NCBI GenBank assembly: GCA_013911195.1
Contig: JACETS010000076.1
Location: 1 to 11,093 of the forward strand
DNA: 11,093 bases
From: Verrucomicrobiales bacterium
Lineage (GTDB): Bacteria; Verrucomicrobiota; Verrucomicrobiia; Verrucomicrobiales; DEV007
Direction: 5' to 3'
Below, piece after piece: positions 6,474-11,093 of the stretch. The notes beneath the pieces were generated by a model. That model saw only the letters and a list, made by a program, of their open reading frames with translations. It ran no database searches and was not told the DNA's origin. Each line of letters starts with the position of its first letter. Position 1 is the first letter of the stretch. Made by a program: the position numbers and the translations under genes.

Positions 6474-7358
6474 TCATTTCAAATTTATTATAGCCTCCGT
6501 CATTCGCAAAGCATTGAAATTATCTGAAGAATTATGGACTCTAAAGATGGAAGCTCCTAATTCTCGACAGTATGAGGTAAGAGCTACGGTTGGCCACTCC
6601 CTTTCCTTCATTTCATTAGTTTTGAGTATTTTTGAAATGAATGATTTTCTTGAAGCGCCAATCATGATCGGTCTTTCTAAGGACAAAAGATATTTAACAG
6701 ATTTCAATAAATCTAAATTATGTTTTGTTGTCTTTCCAAATCCAATGCCTGGATCAAAAATAATCCTCTCCTTGTTAATCCCATTTTCTTCACATTTTTT
6801 TAACTGCTGAATAAAAAACTTCATGATTTCTCTTACCACATCAGAGTAGGACGGTTTCTCCTGCATATTTTGAGGATTACCGGCCATGTGCATAACGATC
6901 AAACCGCAATCAGAGTTGCTTGCAACTTCAAGCATTTTTGGATTGGTAAACCCAGTTATGTCGTTAATAATCTCGGCCCCATTTTTTATCGCCTCTTCGG
7001 CAATTTCGGGTTTTGAGGTATCGATTGAAATTAATGTTTCATCTGATTTTCTTGAACAAAAAGATTGGATCGCCGGAATGACTCTATTTAATTCTTCCTC
7101 GATTTTCACTTTATCTGCTCCTGGTCTAGTGGATTCACCACCGAAATCAACAATTCGGGCTCCATTTTCTTCAAGCTTAATGGCTTGATTAACAGCTTTT
7201 TCTTCAGAATAAAATTTACCTCCATCCGAGAAAGAATCTGGAGTGGTGTTCACAATGCCCATGATGATTCCCTGATCAGTTAGATCAATAATTTCACCTG
7301 AAATAGACCACCTCATTGCTGCCTTTGAAGGTTTGAAAATTGCTGGGTGTTGTGACAT
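6474..7358 (-). CDS. folP: Dihydropteroate synthase FolP
   Basis: FolP condenses 6-hydroxymethyl-dihydropterin diphosphate with p-aminobenzoate to give dihydropteroate in folate synthesis; it is the sulfonamide target. The TIM-barrel motifs appear in order: MGIVNTTPDSFSDGG at 33-47, GGESTRPG at 73-80, SIDTSKP with D113, NDITG at 132-136, MHMAGNPQNMQ at 156-166, DPGIGFGK at 202-209, GASRKSFI at 234-241 and RVHN at 273-276 (usually RVHD). The barrel core is intact at 294 residues; residues 1-30 form a slightly long leader strand region. The ATG has no Shine-Dalgarno sequence. It is the first gene of the minus-strand cluster, divergent from the secreted-protein gene across 36 bp, with cdaA 57 bp downstream. 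The folP-cdaA neighbourhood is also seen in Bacteroidetes. Confidence 0.96.
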   Translation of the reverse strand: MSQHPAIFKPSKAAMRWSISGEIIDLTDQGIIMGIVNTTPDSFSDGGKFYSEEKAVNQAIKLEENGARIVDFGGESTRPGADKVKIEEELNRVIPAIQSFCSRKSDETLISIDTSKPEIAEEAIKNGAEIINDITGFTNPKMLEVASNSDCGLIVMHMAGNPQNMQEKPSYSDVVREIMKFFIQQLKKCEENGINKERIIFDPGIGFGKTTKHNLDLLKSVKYLLSLERPIMIGASRKSFISKILKTNEMKEREWPTVALTSYCRELGASIFRVHNSSDNFNALRMTEAIINLK

Positions 7359-7368
7359 AATGTAATCT

Positions 7369-7383
7369 GCAGAGATTTTCTGC
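7369..7383. repeat. Near-palindrome in the divergent folP / secreted-protein intergenic region
   Basis: GCAGA and TCTGC form perfect 5-bp arms around GATTT. The next position inside is mismatched and the one after pairs again (A-T), so the 15-bp element is close to a full palindrome. It is centred in the middle of the 36-bp gap between two divergent start codons, where a regulator could affect both transcription directions. It is short, and no matching second copy was found in the window. Confidence 0.3.
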
Positions 7384-7394
7384 TATCTCAACTA

Positions 7395-8093
7395 ATGAAA
7401 CCCTCGGTCATATTATTGTCTTTTTTTATTTTAATGGTTTTTTCTGCAAAGGCTATTACCCCAGTTGGTTTTTCTAATGACACTGCAGATCAGGTATCTA
7501 GAACAGTTGTCCATAAAGATGGTACCTACACAACTACGCAAAAAGATAAAGAGACTAGGACTCTAGTTAGAGAAACTAAAAAAAGAAATAATACCTTAAT
7601 TATGAGAAGCGAATTTGCTCTTGATGAGTTTGGTAGAGAAAGGAAAGGTAGAGTTTTTGACGGCCAGAATAATCTTCTTTTTATTAGTGAATTTGTTTAT
7701 GATGGAGATGAGTTAATAGAGGAGAGAGTTTTTGATGCTAAAGGTAAGATGGTTAGAAGGCTCATGTATAAGGTTAAGGTAGTGAGTAAACTTGATGGTC
7801 GCTCTCGCCCTGCACTCGTTTCCTATCAGAATGGAAAGCCGATCGGAGATCTCGTTGCCCTCGATGACCCTTCTGTGTTTAGTACCACCTCTAATCATGC
7901 TCATTCTTCTGAATCAAAAAAAGAGAGTGGCGGAAATCAGTGGATTCGTTCCAAGGATGGCTCCTTAGTTCGATCACCTTCTGGTGCTGTTCAATTTCCT
8001 CGACCTAATGCAGGAAATACTAATTCTGTAAATAATTCGAGACCTGATCCTAAGCCGAAAAGGAAGCTGCGAATTTTTAAACGTAACAAATAA
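7395..8093 (+). CDS. Secreted protein of unknown function
   Basis: This 232-residue protein is not recognised. Residues 1-20 look like a signal peptide: a single Lys, a long hydrophobic core (VILLSFFILMVF) and an A-K-A cleavage site before ITPVG. The mature part starts with Thr/Lys-rich sequence. About 85-127 follows with two units of similar layout, each starting RVFD (RVFDGQNNLLFISEF and RVFDAKGKMVRRLMYK), like the loose beta-strand repeats of YD-type or MORN-like secreted proteins. From about 165 it is Ser/Asn/Gly-rich and low in complexity, and it ends in a strongly basic tail (PKPKRKLRIFKRNK) that could contact nucleic acid or an acidic surface polymer. There is no lipobox cysteine and no PEP-CTERM sorting tail. 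It is the first gene of a three-gene unit, 9 nt ahead of the next gene. No function is proposed. Confidence 0.7.
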   Translation: MKPSVILLSFFILMVFSAKAITPVGFSNDTADQVSRTVVHKDGTYTTTQKDKETRTLVRETKKRNNTLIMRSEFALDEFGRERKGRVFDGQNNLLFISEFVYDGDELIEERVFDAKGKMVRRLMYKVKVVSKLDGRSRPALVSYQNGKPIGDLVALDDPSVFSTTSNHAHSSESKKESGGNQWIRSKDGSLVRSPSGAVQFPRPNAGNTNSVNNSRPDPKPKRKLRIFKRNK

Positions 8094-8102
8094 TTTAAAG
8101 AG

Positions 8103-9674
8103 ATGAAATCTTCTACGGCCCTCGGTTTTGTGATCTTTGCCGCAGTTCCGATGGGTTTAATGTTCTGGAACTTTAAGGCGGTGAAAACTGCCTATTTTGA
8201 GCGCTCTGAAGGTTTTGAGTCAATTGAACGAGAGCTAGAAGCATTAAAGCTTACGTCTACACGTTTAGAGGATGTAAATAACAACTTAATGCATCAAATA
8301 AGTATTGAGAAAGAGAACGTTGCATCATTGATAAAAGAAAAAGAAGGGCTCGAATTACGATTAGAAAATTATAGGGATTCGGGATCGCCCGATTTAGGTG
8401 AGAGAGAATGGACTGCAGATGAACTAAAAGCACGCAAAACAATAGAGGAGCTAGCCGTAAAAATCAGGGAGCTGCCAATCAAGAGAAAGCTAAAATATCG
8501 CTATACTAATTGGGAAGTAATGGCTTCTGCGTTTTCTAAAATGCCGGGAATGGCTACAGTTGAAGAGTCTTCATTTCAGTCAAGGGCTTATGCGGCAATG
8601 GGTTTTGTGAATCCAGGAACGGATGTTAGATCAAGAACACTTGATTTGTTGAAAGGTCAGCTCGGGGCTGCCATTTATGTTGGGAATGATACCATTTTTT
8701 TAAACGAAGATTCTTCAATCGTAAATTCATCTGATGGAAGCGCTCTTGCGATTGAAATCGCTCGTGCATTACAGGATCAGCACTTTGAACTGAATACTTC
8801 CCTTGATGATTGGCTTTTTAATGATGATGCGAGGCTTGCACTTTGGGCATTAGCTGCAGGAGATACTAACCTCTTCAAAATTAGGTATCAGTTGCAGAGT
8901 AATATTTCATCAACTGGAACAACCCAGGCAGCCACCAGAATGTCTAAGCAGCAGTTCGAGTTAATACCATCATTTATTCGCGAGTATTACCTTTTCCCTT
9001 TTTCATTGGGGGATCGTTTTTGTCAGACTCTTTATGATAAAGAGCGATGGCAATCCGTTAATAACGCGATTGCAAGGCCCCCCTTAAGCACCTCACAAAT
9101 TATACATCCAGAGCTTTTTGGCTCAAATGATGACCCTGACCCTGAAAGATTCAGATGGAACATTAATACTATTGAAATTGATGATGTTAATCCTATATGG
9201 AATAATGTTGCTGGCGAACTTGCGATAGCGCTTTTGCTTAATCAAAGTATTTTTTTGGAAAGGATGACTGAATTAGGTCAGCCTGACATTATTAACATGC
9301 CAGAATTGGTCTCGAAGGGCATAGAGCATTTTTCAGAAAGAGATGGTTCTATTGCCGCGGCAGGATGGTTAGGGGACAGGTATCTAGTATATCCAAATGG
9401 TGAAGGAGAAGGCGGTAAGGACCATATTTTTTGGATGACTAAATGGACAAATAAAAAAGATACCAAAGAATTTTATGATGCTATTATTAAATCTATTCAA
9501 TTTCGTCGAGGTGTGAAATTAAATCAATCCGATGATGAAATGATTCACAGTGAGTCAGGTGGAAGATACATTTCTATTAAGATTATTGAAGATAACATGG
9601 TTCGTATTATAGATGCAGGAGATAAAAAATTTGCTGATAAAATTATTGAAAAATTTGAACCGTCTTCTCCATGA
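8103..9674 (+). CDS. Membrane-anchored relative of HELxHALQDQHF metallopeptidases with zinc ligands lost
   Basis: The 523 residues comprise a signal anchor or membrane segment (about 5-24), a coiled coil (about 40-92), and a large domain from about 115 that probably lies outside the membrane. Several motifs recall a zinc-peptidase family known from memory: ALQDQHFEL at 222-230, LALWALAAGDT at 245-255, LFPFSLGDRFCQTLY at 297-311, RPPLSTSQIIHPELF at 325-339 and AAGWLGDRYLVYP at 418-431, then WTNKKDTKEFYDAI. In that family the first motif is HELxHALQDQHF and the second ends EGDA. Here the positions are I217, E218, R221 and A252, so both His ligands and the third Glu ligand are missing. The frame is intact with no internal stop, so this reads as a maintained pseudo-enzyme rather than a decayed gene. 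Nine-nt gaps on both sides indicate an operon. The family assignment is fairly confident; the role is unknown. Confidence 0.68.
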   Translation: MKSSTALGFVIFAAVPMGLMFWNFKAVKTAYFERSEGFESIERELEALKLTSTRLEDVNNNLMHQISIEKENVASLIKEKEGLELRLENYRDSGSPDLGEREWTADELKARKTIEELAVKIRELPIKRKLKYRYTNWEVMASAFSKMPGMATVEESSFQSRAYAAMGFVNPGTDVRSRTLDLLKGQLGAAIYVGNDTIFLNEDSSIVNSSDGSALAIEIARALQDQHFELNTSLDDWLFNDDARLALWALAAGDTNLFKIRYQLQSNISSTGTTQAATRMSKQQFELIPSFIREYYLFPFSLGDRFCQTLYDKERWQSVNNAIARPPLSTSQIIHPELFGSNDDPDPERFRWNINTIEIDDVNPIWNNVAGELAIALLLNQSIFLERMTELGQPDIINMPELVSKGIEHFSERDGSIAAAGWLGDRYLVYPNGEGEGGKDHIFWMTKWTNKKDTKEFYDAIIKSIQFRRGVKLNQSDDEMIHSESGGRYISIKIIEDNMVRIIDAGDKKFADKIIEKFEPSSP

Positions 9675-9683
9675 ATTTATTAA

Positions 9684-9962
9684 ATGATTGGAAAAAAAAT
9701 ATTATATAGTGGTCGAGTTCAAGGAGTTGGATTCCGTTATGAATGTAAACGAATTGCCATGGGGTTTGAAGTGAATGGCACGGTTAAGAATCTTGAGGAT
9801 GGGACTGTGAAGTTGTGTGTATTAGGTGATGAGCTAGAGGTACAAGATTTTCTAAAAGAAATATTAATTAACTCCAACTTGTCTCATCATATAATTGATC
9901 ATCACGAAGAGCAGTTACCTACAGAGGAGTTTGATGATATAAATGGGTTCTCAATTATTTAA
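9684..9962 (+). CDS. acyP: Acylphosphatase
   Basis: This small cytosolic enzyme hydrolyses acyl phosphates such as acetyl or carbamoyl phosphate. The family signature GRVQGVGFR at 10-18 supplies the phosphate-binding loop and catalytic Arg (R18). GTVKNLEDGTV at 32-42 supplies the catalytic Asn (N36). At 92 residues it is the normal length for a single-domain acylphosphatase, with no HypF-like extension. The ATG follows the preceding stop by 9 nt without a Shine-Dalgarno sequence, so it is the last gene of the unit with the secreted protein and the pseudo-peptidase. It ends 11 bp from the converging leuS gene. Why a housekeeping cytosolic enzyme should follow two exported proteins is not clear; the pairing may be only positional. 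Confidence 0.93.
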   Translation: MIGKKILYSGRVQGVGFRYECKRIAMGFEVNGTVKNLEDGTVKLCVLGDELEVQDFLKEILINSNLSHHIIDHHEEQLPTEEFDDINGFSII

Positions 9963-9973
9963 ATTAAAAGCCA

Positions 9974-11093
9974 TTAGTTGACTACTAAATTGACGAGTTT
10001 TCCAGGTACAACGATGATTTTTCTAATATTAAGTCCATCAAGAAAGGGTTTAATTTTTTCAAGATTTTGGCATTGATCCTTAATCTCATCTTCAGAGGCG
10101 TCTTTATTAATCGTGGTTTTGTCGCGAAGTTTTCCATTCACTTGGACCACTATTTCAATTTCATCTTCGATTAGATATTTTTCATCGTATTTCGGCCAAT
10201 CTGATAAAGATAATTCTTTTGAACCGCTCACATTAGGAAATTTAGTCACCAGAATAGAATGTAACTCCTCTGTAATATGCGGAGCAAAAGGGTTCAATAA
10301 CTGTAGAAAAGTTCTCATTGCGTTCAGTGGTCTTTGTTCAGAGCCAGTGAATGCATTAGTGAACACCATCATTTGAGCGATAGCTGTATTGAAATCCATT
10401 GATTCAATGTCAGTTGTCACTTTTTTAATAGTTTCATGGAGGACTTTGAGTTGTTTTTTATCAGGTTCTGTATCGATAATTTTAGGTGTTAATTCCCAAA
10501 TGCCTTCTTGTGAACTTTCCATAAATAACCTCCAAACTCTTGCTAGAAATCTATGAACGCCCTCAACACCCTTATTACTCCAAGGCTTTACTTGTTCAAG
10601 TGGCCCCATGAACATTTCGTAAAGTCTCAGTGAATCGGCACCATATTCTTTGATAACGACATCGGGATTAATAACGTTCCCTCTGCTCTTAGACATTTTC
10701 TGACCGTCTTCACCTAGTATCATTCCTTGGTTAATCAACTTTTGGAAAGGCTCATTCGTTCCGACGTAGCCAAGATCATTTAGTACTTTGTGCCAGAATC
10801 TTGAGTAAAGTAAGTGAAGTACCGCGTGTTCAGTGCCGCCAACATACAAATCTACGTTCATCCAATAATCATCAGCTTCTTTAGCGATGAATCTATCCGA
10901 GTTATGGGGGTCACAATATCTTAAGTAGTACCAACAGGATCCCGCCCATTGTGGCATAGTATTTGTTTCTCTGGCAAAGTCGTCCTTATAAGATATCCAA
11001 TCATTTGCTTTAGAGAGTGGAGGTTTTGCGTCTCCTGTTGGTTTGAAATCCTCTAAGTCAGGGGCAATGAGTGGTAACTCCGATGAATCTAAT
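9974..11093 (-). CDS. leuS: Leucyl-tRNA synthetase, C-terminal part (5' end outside window)
   Basis: LeuS, a class I aminoacyl-tRNA synthetase, charges tRNA-Leu. The frame stays open to the right edge, giving 372 visible residues, a little under half of a typical bacterial LeuS of about 800-870. The ATG at 10957 is internal: the codons before it read DDFARETNT, continuing into MPQWAGSCWYYLRY, a conserved LeuS block. The KMSKS catalytic loop is at 10685-10699, within GEDGQKMSKSRGNVINPD. Only a short link precedes it, so the leucine-specific insertion seen in E. coli at this point is absent. Then come the helical anticodon-binding domain and the C-terminal domain with VQVNGKLRDK. The missing N-terminal part would hold the HIGH motif and editing domain. 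It converges with acyP. Confidence 0.97.
   Translation of the reverse strand, partial: LDSSELPLIAPDLEDFKPTGDAKPPLSKANDWISYKDDFARETNTMPQWAGSCWYYLRYCDPHNSDRFIAKEADDYWMNVDLYVGGTEHAVLHLLYSRFWHKVLNDLGYVGTNEPFQKLINQGMILGEDGQKMSKSRGNVINPDVVIKEYGADSLRLYEMFMGPLEQVKPWSNKGVEGVHRFLARVWRLFMESSQEGIWELTPKIIDTEPDKKQLKVLHETIKKVTTDIESMDFNTAIAQMMVFTNAFTGSEQRPLNAMRTFLQLLNPFAPHITEELHSILVTKFPNVSGSKELSLSDWPKYDEKYLIEDEIEIVVQVNGKLRDKTTINKDASEDEIKDQCQNLEKIKPFLDGLNIRKIIVVPGKLVNLVVN

Noticed and set aside
6457..7188. Plus-strand ORFs of 100-117 residues opposite folP
   Set aside because: They lie entirely within the well-supported folP gene on the other strand, and their translations show no family motifs.
10113..10376. 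Plus-strand 87-residue ORF opposite leuS
   Set aside because: It overlaps conserved LeuS C-terminal sequence on the opposite strand and has no motif of its own.
10955..10957. ATG at 10957 as the start of a short leuS-like gene
   Set aside because: The frame continues upstream through RETNT, which directly precedes MPQWAGSCWYY in LeuS, and stays open to the right edge.
1..11093. Defence island, prophage, IS element, CRISPR array or tRNA
   Set aside because: No transposase, integrase, nuclease-effector, Cas protein, spaced direct repeats, terminal inverted repeats or tRNA-like fold was seen on either strand; most genes are chromosomal housekeeping genes.

Overview
The window is ordinary-looking, AT-rich bacterial chromosome, densely coded on both strands. 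It has no rRNA, tRNA, CRISPR array, insertion sequence or phage gene that I can see. The best taxonomic guess is a marine-type member of the Verrucomicrobiota (Opitutae-like). This is inferred from a combination: a TIGR03790-family secreted protein (a family tied to exosortase-bearing genomes), RNase HIII, an HU protein with a one-residue longer arm tip, a folP-cdaA-glmM cluster without cdaR, and start sites that mostly lack Shine-Dalgarno sequences. No single gene proves it.

Layout, left to right. (1) 1-1028, plus strand: the C-terminal part of a TIGR03790-like protein with a TPR-like tail, cut by the window edge. (2) 1053-1409, minus: an HU/IHF-family DNA-bending protein. (3) 1572-2483, minus, and 2509-3540, plus: RNase HIII and the adenine glycosylase MutY, divergent from a 25-bp gap. 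(4) 3541-7358, minus: folP, cdaA, glmM and bioD in transcription order, which link folate synthesis, cyclic di-AMP synthesis, cell-wall amino-sugar synthesis and biotin synthesis. A good sigma-70-type promoter lies ahead of glmM, so the cluster may be transcribed as more than one unit. (5) 7395-9962, plus: a tight three-gene unit with 9-nt gaps, encoding a secreted protein of unknown function, a membrane-anchored protein and acylphosphatase. (6) 9974-11093, minus: the C-terminal part of leucyl-tRNA synthetase, cut by the right edge.

The most interesting gene is the 523-residue protein at 8103-9674. Along most of its length it follows the layout of a zinc-metallopeptidase family whose hallmark is HELxHALQDQHF. 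Here the motif reads IEIARALQDQHF, and the downstream EGDA-type glutamate is replaced by alanine. All three expected zinc ligands are therefore lost while the surrounding fold motifs remain. It looks like a maintained, membrane-tethered pseudo-peptidase, co-transcribed with an unknown secreted protein. Other points worth a look are non-consensus residues in the CdaA active-site motifs and in the MutY 8-oxoG-recognition loop, and a near-palindrome centred in the 36-bp divergent gap ahead of the secreted-protein unit.
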